Shown: piece after piece, positions 53,304-60,392 of the stretch
Numbering within the stretch: the first letter of the stretch is position 1
How the letters are laid out: each line of letters opens with the position of its first letter
Made by a program: the position numbers and the translations under genes
DNA from: SZUA-442 sp963792405
GTDB lineage: Bacteria > Actinomycetota > Acidimicrobiia > Spongiisociales > UBA5794
Assembly: GCA_963792405.1 (NCBI GenBank)
Contig: CAWBVU010000005.1
Span: forward strand, 248,001 to 312,000
Length of the DNA: 64,000 bases
Direction: 5' to 3'
The notes under the pieces: model-generated
The model's input: the letters and a program-made list of their open reading frames with translations, nothing else
Databases searched by the model: none
What the model was told of the DNA's origin: nothing

Positions 53304-54236
53304 TCAGTCTGCACGTATGAATGGCTTGGTCAACGCCGACGGCGCCCGGAAGCGACGTGCGACGAAGACGAGGGCCAGGATGGTGATGATCGCCGGGAGC
53401 ATCGCAGCGAGGTTCGACAGCTCCCTGGGAATGACCTCGAGTGTCTTGAGCTCGAGGACGACGGCATTCACGAACCCGAAGAGCAATGCTCCGAGCATGA
53501 CACCCAGGGGCCGCCATGCTCCGAAGTAGACGAGGGCGATGGCGATGAATCCAGCGGCGTTCGTGAGGTTCTGTTGGAAGATGCCGAGCGAAATGGCGAG
53601 GACTCCTCCGGCGAGTCCCGCAAGGGTGCCCCCGATCATCTGGGTCACATACCGCACGCCGTTCACGCTCACGCCCAGCGTGTCCGCGGCCTCGGGATAC
53701 TCGCCGACGGCGCGCACGTTCATGCCGAACGTCGTCCGGTTGATGACGAAGGTCGCCAGGGGCACGGCGAGGAACGCCAAGTAGACAGGGATGCTGTGCT
53801 CGAAGAACATCTCACCGATCCACGGGATGCCGGAGAGCACTGGGATCTCGACGGTGGGGAACGTCTCGATCGGGATCGGCGTGCCGACGAGCTTCTGGAA
53901 CAGCAGGTCACTCATGCCCAGACCGAACAGGTAGATGCCGATGCCGCTGATCCCCTGCTCGGCCTGCAACGTGACGGCGATCACGGCCGAGATGACGCCG
54001 AACACGAGACCCACGACGCCCGCTGCGAGCAGCCCGATCCACGGATTGCCGGTCTTGAGCACTGCGTAGTACCCGGCGAACGCTCCGAGCAGCATGATGC
54101 CGTCGACGCCGAGGTTGAGGACTCCGCTTCGCTGGCCGAATGTCTCCCCCAACGCTGCGAGGAGCAGCGGCACTGCCAAACGGATCGCCGAGGCAATGAC
54201 CCCGATGAATACTGCGAGGGTGAAGAAGTCACTCAC
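53304..54236 (-). CDS. BMP-type ABC transporter permease
   Basis: 310 residues with about eight to nine membrane segments of the branched-chain/nucleoside permease family: AAIRLAVPLLLAALGETFGQRSGVLNLGVDGIML-type start (ETFGQRSGVLNLGVDG), MNVRAVGEYPEAADTLGVSV, GGTLAGLAGGVLAISLG. Start GTG 54236 overlaps the stop of the upstream permease by 4 nt. The binding-protein pseudogene follows. Confidence 0.92.
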   Translation of the reverse strand: MSDFFTLAVFIGVIASAIRLAVPLLLAALGETFGQRSGVLNLGVDGIMLLGAFAGYYAVLKTGNPWIGLLAAGVVGLVFGVISAVIAVTLQAEQGISGIGIYLFGLGMSDLLFQKLVGTPIPIETFPTVEIPVLSGIPWIGEMFFEHSIPVYLAFLAVPLATFVINRTTFGMNVRAVGEYPEAADTLGVSVNGVRYVTQMIGGTLAGLAGGVLAISLGIFQQNLTNAAGFIAIALVYFGAWRPLGVMLGALLFGFVNAVVLELKTLEVIPRELSNLAAMLPAIITILALVFVARRFRAPSALTKPFIRAD

Positions 54237-55417
54237 GACGAGTCCTCCGGGTCGAACGAGTGCGTCAACTCCGGAGGGGCATCACGGGTCGACCCCATGA
54301 GCGCCTCCTCGTCCGGATCTCCCGCTACGTCCTCGTCGGTGCGATCGTGCGAGAGCAGCCTCGACCGATACCTGTCCGCAGCTACCACGAACACGACGAC
54401 GAGGCCGTTGAGGGCGATGATCAGGGCAGACGGAACCTGAACGGCTCGTTGGAGCGCCTGGCCACCGACGATCAACCCCCCGAAGAGGAACGACGCGGGG
54501 ATCGTCCACAACGGGTGTAGCCCACCGAAGAGGGCTGCGACGATGCCGTTGAAGCCCGCGCTGCCAGTGAACCCGATCGTCGACCCATCGGTCACCATGC
54601 GATGGCTCTCCGATCCGAAGACCAGTATGGCGCCCGCCAGGCCTGCCAGGGAGCCGGACAGTGTGAGGGCCAGGGTGATCGTCCGCTTCACCTTGATGCC
54701 GGCGTAGTTCGCCGAGTGCTCGGACAGCCCGACGGCTCGGAGTTCGTAGCCCAGGGGCGTTCGCCACAGCAGGTAGTAGCAGGCAATCGCAGCGAGGACC
54801 GCGATGATCGGGCCGATGTGGAAACGATCGCCGTAGATGATCGGAAGGTCAGCGGCTTCCGGGAGCCTGGCGGTCTGGGGGATCCGGGTGCCGAGCTCGA
54901 CCTCACGGGGATCGATGAGTGGGCCGCGCAGCAGATAGTTCATCAACTGCACCGCGACGATGTTGAGCATGATCGTCGAGAGGATCTCGTTCACGCGGTA
55001 CTGGGCCTTGAGGATGCCGGGTATGAAACCCCAGGCCGCCCCGCCGAGAAGGCCGGCACACATCACGAGCGGGATCATGACGACCGCAGGCATCGAAGGC
55101 AGGTAGAGGGCTGCGATCGTGGCGACCAGGCCTCCGAGCACCATCTGACCTTCGGCACCGATGTTGATGACGTTCGCCCGGAATGCGATGACGATGCCGA
55201 CACCGACGAGCAGCAATGGTGTCGCCTTGAGGATCGTCGCAATCAGTGCATCGCCCGAGCCGAATGCACCGACGAACATCTCGACATACCCCTCGATCGG
55301 GTCGGCGCCGAGGAGGACGAGCATGACCGCCCCGAACAGGAGTGCGGCCACGACTGCGAAGACAGGAATGGAGTACGCGAGGAGACGACGCTGTCGATGC
55401 GTGAGGTCGATCGTCAT
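54233..55417 (-). CDS. BMP-type ABC transporter permease
   Basis: 394 residues of the same permease family: AIVIAFRANVINIGAEGQMVLGG (core RANVINIGAEGQM), YRVNEILSTIMLNIVAVQLMNYLLRGPL, ELRAVGLSEHSANYAGI, SLAGLAGAILVFG. A 50-residue acidic C-terminal tail (HDRTDEDVAGDPDEEALMG) is extra. It is first in the transporter operon. A TTAACG-AAA-TGTCAA dyad lies 66 nt upstream. Confidence 0.92.
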   Translation of the reverse strand: MTIDLTHRQRRLLAYSIPVFAVVAALLFGAVMLVLLGADPIEGYVEMFVGAFGSGDALIATILKATPLLLVGVGIVIAFRANVINIGAEGQMVLGGLVATIAALYLPSMPAVVMIPLVMCAGLLGGAAWGFIPGILKAQYRVNEILSTIMLNIVAVQLMNYLLRGPLIDPREVELGTRIPQTARLPEAADLPIIYGDRFHIGPIIAVLAAIACYYLLWRTPLGYELRAVGLSEHSANYAGIKVKRTITLALTLSGSLAGLAGAILVFGSESHRMVTDGSTIGFTGSAGFNGIVAALFGGLHPLWTIPASFLFGGLIVGGQALQRAVQVPSALIIALNGLVVVFVVAADRYRSRLLSHDRTDEDVAGDPDEEALMGSTRDAPPELTHSFDPEDSS

Positions 55418-55482
55418 CGCGGACCCATCTCAGACTCACACCAGACTCAGGAACCCGAATTACCTAGAAGCCTGCTATGTAA

Positions 55483-55497
55483 TTAACGAAATGTCAA
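55483..55497. promoter_or_regulatory. Degenerate copy of the TTGACA-AAA-TGTCAA operator before the transporter operon
   Basis: TTAACG-AAA-TGTCAA. The right half, spacer and overall length equal those of the perfect dyad at 56167. On the minus strand it reads TTGACA, which can serve as the -35 of the permease operon. Confidence 0.55.
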
Positions 55498-55501
55498 ACC
55501 G

Positions 55502-55867
55502 CTACGTCCGGATCGCGTTCAGGTAGTTGTAGATCGTGATGCGGCTCACTTGCATCAGATCGGCCACCTCCTCGATCGACTTCCTCAGCTGGAAGGCTCC
55601 CCGCTCGTCGAGCATCCGAATCGCGGACTGCTTGCCGGACCGGTCGAGGTCCGGGAGGGATGCCCCGAGCTCATCCTCGATCCGCGAGATCAGCGTGTCG
55701 AGCGCCTCGGAGAGGGATCCGATGCGCACGTATGCGATGGCCTCTCCGTCCCATACGACCGCAACGTCCATCCGGTCCGCGTCCTCGACCGCGACGAGCA
55801 AGCTTCCTGTCGCTTCCACTACCGGGCGAATCGCCTCGATGACGTCGTTCGTGGTTGCGGTCGCCAT
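55502..55867 (-). CDS. Short HTH regulator with YheO/DauR-type C-terminal domain
   Basis: 121 residues. The C-terminal about 50 residues (KQSAIRMLDERGAFQLRKSIEEVADLMQVSRITIYNYLNAIR) match the HTH_22 domain of YheO/DauR-type regulators. The N-terminal about 70 residues (DVIEAIRPVVEATGSLLVAVEDADRMDVAVVWDGEA) are a small sensor-like domain, shorter than the PAS-like part of standard YheO proteins. Its ATG overlaps the stop of the DUF77 gene (ATGA). Placement between the two dyads suggests it controls the transporter and the hydroxylase. Confidence 0.75.
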   Translation of the reverse strand: MATATTNDVIEAIRPVVEATGSLLVAVEDADRMDVAVVWDGEAIAYVRIGSLSEALDTLISRIEDELGASLPDLDRSGKQSAIRMLDERGAFQLRKSIEEVADLMQVSRITIYNYLNAIRT

Positions 55868-56112
55868 CACGAATCGGTCCGCTCGACCACCTGGAGCGAC
55901 ACGCGGGTTGCGCCGGCTCCCAGGGCAGCGGTCACCAGGGCGGACACGGCCCGAGCGATGGTTGAAGCATCCCCGACGACCGTTGTCCCGAAGGCGCCGA
56001 CATCGGGGGCCAATCCCATCGAACGGACCGCTTCGATGCCCGCTTGCACCGATGGACCGGGCGAGCCCTCCGTGAACGGTTCGATGAAGAACTCGGCCAG
56101 GTACTCCGCCAC
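55867..56112 (-). CDS. Thiamine-binding-like protein (DUF77/MTH1187 family)
   Basis: 81 residues with the DUF77 pattern: EFFIEPFTEGSPGPSVQAGIEAVRSMGLAPDVGAFGTTVVGDASTIARAV and GAGATRVSLQVVE. Family members form ferredoxin-like tetramers, some binding thiamine or related pyrimidines. GTG 56112 has AAGGAG 6 nt upstream. It is translationally coupled to the HTH regulator, so it may act as that regulator's ligand-binding partner, which is inference. Confidence 0.7.
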   Translation of the reverse strand: MAEYLAEFFIEPFTEGSPGPSVQAGIEAVRSMGLAPDVGAFGTTVVGDASTIARAVSALVTAALGAGATRVSLQVVERTDS

Positions 56113-56166
56113 GGCGTCTCCTTGCTCGACAGCGCCATCGTAGCCGCGAGTTCCTTAGCCGAGCAG

Positions 56167-56181
56167 TTGACAAAATGTCAA
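56167..56181. promoter_or_regulatory. Operator dyad TTGACA-AAA-TGTCAA in the hydroxylase/regulator promoter region
   Basis: Perfect 6-3-6 palindrome in the 110-nt region between the divergent DUF77 and hydroxylase genes. TTGACA reads as a -35 on both strands. CAAGAT about 18 nt downstream may be the -10 for the hydroxylase gene. Confidence 0.6.
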
Positions 56182-56222
56182 TGGAGAGGACAAGATGAGG
56201 ACGCCGATCAGGAGGTCCGGCG

Positions 56223-58787
56223 ATGGAAACCATCTCGTTCACCGTCAATGGACAGCCCGGCGTGGTGCGAGCCGACCATCCCCACCTGTTGTCCGCACTT
56301 CGCGAGGAGCTCGGGATCACGAGCCCGAAGGACGGATGCTCACCATCGGGCCAGTGCGGCGCCTGCACCGTGCTGCTCGATGGCAAGGCGATCCAGAGCT
56401 GTCTCGTGTCGATGGAGAAGGCCTCCGGCAGGGACGTCATCACGCTCGAGGGGTTCGATGTTGCTGAACGGGAGCGTCTCGCGCACGCGTTTGCGAGCGC
56501 CGGGGCGCTCCAGTGCGGCTTCTGCACACCGGGGATCCTGGTACGAACGAAGTCCCTGCTCGATGCGAAGGGATCGGACCTCGACCTGCCGACGATCAAG
56601 AGCCGCCTGGGTGCACACCTGTGCCGATGCACCGGATACACGAAGATCCTCGACGCCATCGACCTCCTGGTCGAGGGCACGGTCCCGCTGCCTCGTACAC
56701 CGTCGATGGTCGGTGATGGTGGCGCCAAGTACGAGGGGATCGAGCTCGCCCTCGGCGATCGGGGCTACGTGGACGACCTGCGTCCGGACGGACTCCTCCA
56801 CGCAGTCCTGAAGCTGACGGACCACGCGCGTGCCGACATCGACGGCATTGACACCTCCGCGGCGGAATCGGCGCCCGGCGTCGTGGCCGTGTTCACGGGA
56901 GCCGACGTTCCCGGCCAGCTCAAGGTGGGCATCATCCACGAGGATTGGCCCGTGTTCATCCCAGAGGGCGGACGAACATCGTTCTACGGGGACGTGCTGG
57001 CCATCGTGGTGGCGGGTACGAAGGCCGAAGCAACGGCTGCGGCCGACCTCATCGAGGTCGCCTACACGGTCCATCCGCCGTTCGCCGATCCGCTGAGCGC
57101 GCTCGAGTCCGACGAGGACGCAGTATGGGGCCTCGAGGGCAACCTCCTCTCCCGATCGACGTACACGAGGGGCGACGTCGACGTCGCTCTGGAAACGGCG
57201 ACACACACCATCCACGAGACCTTCCTGACCCAACGCGTCGAGCACGCGTTCCTCGAGCCCGAGTCGACACTCGCCGTCCCGACCGACGACGGTCTCCACG
57301 TCTATTCGGGCGGGCAGGGCGTGTGGGACGACCGCGACCAGATCGCCAAGATCCTCGACGTCGAGCCGCAGACGGTCATCGTGGAACTGGTCTCCAACGG
57401 CGGCGCCTTCGGCGGCAAGGAGGACTTGTCCAACCAGGGCCAGACAGCCCTCGCCGCCCACCTTCTCGGCCGGCCGGTCGCCTGCACCCTCACCAGGGAG
57501 CAGTCCTTCCGCATCCATGCCAAGCGCCACCCCATACGCATCGAGGTCTGGGCGGGGTGCGACGCGGAGGGCAGGCTGACGGCATTGCGTTCACGGATGA
57601 TCGGGGACTCCGGGCCGTACGCATCCGTCGGCATGAAGGTGCTCGAGAGGGCAGCGGGTCACATGAGCGGCCCCTACACCATTCCGAACATCGACGTCGA
57701 AGCGTTGGCGGTGCGAACGAACAACCCCGTTGGTGGAGCGTTCCGGGGATTCGGTGCGAACCAGGCACAGTTCGCCATGGAGGGCATCATGGACCGCCTG
57801 GCCGACGCCGCCGGACTCAGTGGCTGGGAGATCCGATCCCGCAACATCGTCACACCTGGCGCCGAGTGGGGCCCCGGTCAGATCATGGACGACGGGTCGC
57901 GTGGCATCCGCGAGTGTCTCGATGCCATCCGGGCGCAGTACGACGAGGCACGATCGGCTGGCAAGGCCGTCGGCCTCGGCCTCGCGATCAAGAACTCCGG
58001 TCTCGGGAACGGATTCGTCGAGATCTCCAAGGCCGTCGTCCGATTCCGCGATGACGGCCGGGTCGAGGTTCGCCACTGCTGGACGGAGATGGGCCAGGGC
58101 GTCCACAATGTCGCCCTCCAGGTCGCCGCCCAAGAGCTCTCCATCGACCCGAACCGCATCGATGTCATCGTCGACACCACCCTCGAGCTCGGCGCAGGGC
58201 AGACCACGGGATCGCGTGGCACCATCATGGCTGCGGGAGGAGTCGCCCGGGCGTGTGAGAGCGCGTTGGCAGGAGGGTGCCAGGTCGGTATCGACTATGA
58301 GGGTGAGTACCGCGTCGATTGGACGAACTCACTCGAGGAAGGCCTCGAGCATCCCGTCATCCACTCGGCATTCGGCTACGCAGCGCAACTCGTGATCGCC
58401 GATCCACAGACCGGCGACATCGAGAAGGTGGTCGCCGCCCACGACGTCGGGAGGGCGGTGAATCCAACCCTCGTCGAGGGCCAGATCGAAGGTGCGGTCC
58501 ACATGGGTCTCGGGTACGCACTCACCGAGGAGTTCCCCACCGACGAGGAAGCTCGCCCAACCAAGAAGAACCTCCGTTCACTCGGAATCATCCGCCCCAA
58601 GGACATGCCCGAGATAGAAACGATCATCGTCGAGGTACCACAGCCCGGCGCCCCCTACGGGGTCAAGGGCGTGGGCGAGATCGGACTGGTCCCGACGGCC
58701 GGTGCGGTGGCCGCTGCGCTCCACGAGGTCGATGGCGTGTGGAGGACACGGACACCGATGGGGGTCCATCAACCCGTCGAGCGATGA
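56223..58787 (+). CDS. Molybdenum hydroxylase of xanthine dehydrogenase type, 2Fe-2S and Mo domains fused, no FAD domain
   Basis: 854 residues. Residues 1-160 hold two 2Fe-2S sites: Cys39, 45, 48 and 60 (GCSPSGQCGACT...QSC) and QCGFCTPG with HLCRCTGY. From about 180 the molybdopterin subunit follows, with GGAFGGKEDL, GGAFRGFGANQAQFAMEG, EMGQGVHNVALQ, and the catalytic Glu in GVGEIGLVPTAGA. The FAD subunit of ordinary XDH is absent. This order and size match the so-called selenium-dependent xanthine dehydrogenase group, but sequence cannot show the cofactor. A textbook AGGAGGT precedes ATG 56223. The purine-type transporter context fits a purine substrate. Confidence 0.87.
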   Translation: METISFTVNGQPGVVRADHPHLLSALREELGITSPKDGCSPSGQCGACTVLLDGKAIQSCLVSMEKASGRDVITLEGFDVAERERLAHAFASAGALQCGFCTPGILVRTKSLLDAKGSDLDLPTIKSRLGAHLCRCTGYTKILDAIDLLVEGTVPLPRTPSMVGDGGAKYEGIELALGDRGYVDDLRPDGLLHAVLKLTDHARADIDGIDTSAAESAPGVVAVFTGADVPGQLKVGIIHEDWPVFIPEGGRTSFYGDVLAIVVAGTKAEATAAADLIEVAYTVHPPFADPLSALESDEDAVWGLEGNLLSRSTYTRGDVDVALETATHTIHETFLTQRVEHAFLEPESTLAVPTDDGLHVYSGGQGVWDDRDQIAKILDVEPQTVIVELVSNGGAFGGKEDLSNQGQTALAAHLLGRPVACTLTREQSFRIHAKRHPIRIEVWAGCDAEGRLTALRSRMIGDSGPYASVGMKVLERAAGHMSGPYTIPNIDVEALAVRTNNPVGGAFRGFGANQAQFAMEGIMDRLADAAGLSGWEIRSRNIVTPGAEWGPGQIMDDGSRGIRECLDAIRAQYDEARSAGKAVGLGLAIKNSGLGNGFVEISKAVVRFRDDGRVEVRHCWTEMGQGVHNVALQVAAQELSIDPNRIDVIVDTTLELGAGQTTGSRGTIMAAGGVARACESALAGGCQVGIDYEGEYRVDWTNSLEEGLEHPVIHSAFGYAAQLVIADPQTGDIEKVVAAHDVGRAVNPTLVEGQIEGAVHMGLGYALTEEFPTDEEARPTKKNLRSLGIIRPKDMPEIETIIVEVPQPGAPYGVKGVGEIGLVPTAGAVAAALHEVDGVWRTRTPMGVHQPVER

Positions 58788-58891
58788 TCGACGCGGAACC
58801 AGGGACGCTCACCACGGCGCCAACGACCATGGGGCGGCGCGGAACCCCCGTTCGAAGGAGGCGGTGGTCCTGGCGAGGTGGTACGTCCCGC

Positions 58892-59082
58892 TCAGGACGG
58901 GCGGCGTCGGCTCCACACGACGAGGCCTGTGCCGCCACCTGCAGTCGCCAGCCCGATCACCACCCGTGCCCCGCTTCCGGTCACGAAGTTCTGCGGCGCG
59001 AACTCGGAGTCGACGCCTTGGAGGGCCATGAGACGCCCATCGCCATCATGAGGATGCCGAGCACGATTCCCACGGTGCGCAT
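58892..59082 (-). pseudogene. Small two-helix membrane protein gene broken by a one-base deletion
   Basis: From ATG 59082 the frame reads MRTVGIVLGILMMAMGV and then shifts. The next frame continues MALQGVDSEFAPQNFV, GARVVIGLATAGGGTGLVVW and ends at 58892. Adding one base in GTC-TC-ATG joins them into a protein of about 63 residues with two membrane helices, a type common in actinobacteria and of unknown function. Confidence 0.65.
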
Positions 59083-59120
59083 GCGCCAAGCGTCGGGAGC
59101 GGACCCCGCCAGTCGCACAC

Positions 59121-59312
59121 CTAGCCGTTGCGCTCCGCGACCCAGCAAGGACTGCAGTACGCGCCCCATTCCCCGTGGCGCGGATCCTCGGTGAGGGGCT
59201 GGTCGCAATGCGTGCACCGAGACCGGACGAAGTCGTCCGCGACGCGACCGAACGGCCCGTCGGACGACAACAAGTCGGAGATGAGGATCGCGTTCGAGCT
59301 TCCGGAGGTCAC
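59121..59312 (-). CDS. Small zinc-ribbon protein
   Basis: 63 residues. The C-terminal part has two CxxC knuckles, RCTHCDQPL and YCSPCWVAERN, a likely structural zinc site. The N-terminus is Ser/Asp-rich. Start GTG 59312 is supported by TACCTT 7 nt upstream, and GTG 59315 is adjacent. Unknown function. Confidence 0.55.
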   Translation of the reverse strand: MTSGSSNAILISDLLSSDGPFGRVADDFVRSRCTHCDQPLTEDPRHGEWGAYCSPCWVAERNG

Positions 59313-59319
59313 CACCGGA

Positions 59320-59325
59320 AAGGTA
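59320..59325 (-). promoter_or_regulatory. Leaderless -10 box TACCTT for the gene at 59312
   Basis: TANNNT hexamer on the minus strand, 7 nt before GTG 59312. Confidence 0.45.
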
Positions 59326-59368
59326 CGCCGAGGTACCGGTTATCGGATCGAGCGACGACCGCAGGACG

Positions 59369-59626
59369 TCAGGAGCCCTGCCCGGTCGCCGTGGGGATGA
59401 TCTCGTCGAGCGACGCGATCACCTCCTCGATGGTGGCATGACGCCCGAGTTCCTTCTTCGAGAAGACGAGCTGGTCGTCCACCATCACCTCGAACACGCC
59501 ACCACGCGATGGGATCACCGTGATGTCGTCGATGTAGTGCTCGTATTTGCCGAGGATCGCCTGCACCATGCTCACGGCACGGTCGGTATAGCCTCAAGCG
59601 GCGCAGTACTCGAGTGACAGGTTCAT
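59369..59626 (-). CDS. Predicted selenoprotein of the Rdx family (SelW/SelT/SelH-like), in-frame TGA decoded as selenocysteine
   Basis: Reading TGA at 59596-59594 as Sec gives 85 residues starting MNLSLEYCAAUGYTDRAV. The CxxU motif (Cys8, Sec11) sits at the end of the first strand, exactly where Rdx proteins carry CxxU or CxxC. The rest fits the family: a helix (MVQAILGKY), DDITVIPSRGGVFEVMVDDQ, LVFSKKELGRHATIEEV. Without readthrough only a 68-residue piece from GTG 59575 remains, lacking the first strand and active site. TAGGAT 7 nt before ATG 59626 marks a leaderless start upstream of the TGA. A SECIS-like hairpin follows the TGA. Rdx proteins are thioredoxin-fold redox proteins of unclear partners. 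Confidence 0.85.
59565..59583 (-). promoter_or_regulatory. Candidate bacterial SECIS hairpin
   Basis: On the mRNA strand, ACCGUGC-CGUGA-GCAUGGU forms a 7-bp stem (one G-U pair) with a 5-nt loop. The loop starts 17 nt after the UGA and has G as its second base. This fits the general bacterial SECIS model (loop about 16-37 nt after UGA, G within the first two loop bases). Confidence 0.6.
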
Positions 59627-60392
59627 GCGCCGCATCCTACCGACCATCCTCGTCGTAGCCGTCGGCTTGGCGGGATGCGCATCGACACCTCCGAGTGCCC
59701 TCGACGTGCTTCCCGACGATGTGCGCATGCTCGCCCTCGGCGACTCCTACGCGGCAGGTACGGCCATCGGGGTCGACGAGGCGTGGCCCGCGCAGCTGGC
59801 GGTGGCACTGACGGCGGAACGCAGGGTCGAGCGCTCCGTCGTTGCGGGCGATGGGTGGAACACCAAGCGGCTGAGTCGTGAGATCGCTCGTGCAGGGCTC
59901 GCTGCGCCATTCGACCTCATCGTCCTCGAGATCGGGGCGAACGACGTGGTCCTCGACTTCGGCGAGGAGAACTTCAGGGAGGGGCTCGACCTTCTGGCCC
60001 TCGACATCGATGCCCTCGCCGCAGCCGATGCCGTCGTCGTGGTGCTGTCGATCCCCGATTTCCGCGTGTCGCCGTGGGGCAGGGAACGCCTCGACCGGGG
60101 CTACGACATCGAAGGGTTCAACGCGATCCTGTCGTCGTTCGCCTCCGGCATCGGTGCGTCGTACGTGGACATCACCGCTGCGTGCGCAGAGGCCCTGGAC
60201 GATCCCTCGCTGATCGCCCCCGACGAGCTCCACTTCGCCCCAGCCATGCATGCGACGTGGGTCGAGCGAGTGCTGGACGCCTCCGCTCCCTCAGCGGACG
60301 GATCAGTCGAGCACCGCTCCCGACTCGGCGGAGCCGACGAGCTTCGCGTACTTGCCGAGGGCACCGGTCGGGTACCTGGCAGGGATCGGTGA
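59625..60392 (+). CDS. SGNH/GDSL hydrolase lipoprotein
   Basis: 255 residues. A short signal peptide with lipobox VGLAGC, then the SGNH blocks: LALGDSYAAGTAIG (Ser), GANDVVLDF (Asn), and PDELHFAPAMH (Asp/His). Substrate unknown. The ATG overlaps the ATG of the divergent selenoprotein gene (CATG). TAGCCT at 59589 may be its -10. The catalytic domain ends at about 60290. The last about 30 codons run antisense into the end of ilvD, an overlap of 90 nt, so the natural C-terminus deserves caution. Confidence 0.8.
   Translation: MRRILPTILVVAVGLAGCASTPPSALDVLPDDVRMLALGDSYAAGTAIGVDEAWPAQLAVALTAERRVERSVVAGDGWNTKRLSREIARAGLAAPFDLIVLEIGANDVVLDFGEENFREGLDLLALDIDALAAADAVVVVLSIPDFRVSPWGRERLDRGYDIEGFNAILSSFASGIGASYVDITAACAEALDDPSLIAPDELHFAPAMHATWVERVLDASAPSADGSVEHRSRLGGADELRVLAEGTGRVPGRDR
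59634..59639 (-). promoter_or_regulatory. Leaderless -10 box TAGGAT for the selenoprotein gene
   Basis: TANNNT hexamer on the minus strand, 7 nt before ATG 59626. It lies inside the first codons of the divergent GDSL gene. Confidence 0.55.

Noticed and set aside
59369..59575. A 68-residue gene starting at GTG 59575
   Set aside because: It lacks the first strand and the redox motif of the family and has no ribosome site. The UGA readthrough form from ATG 59626 has both the motif and a promoter.
60291..60392. The C-terminal tail of the GDSL protein as a distinct domain
   Set aside because: The SGNH domain is complete by about 60290. The last 90 nt of the frame are antisense to the end of ilvD and look like read-on sequence rather than a domain.
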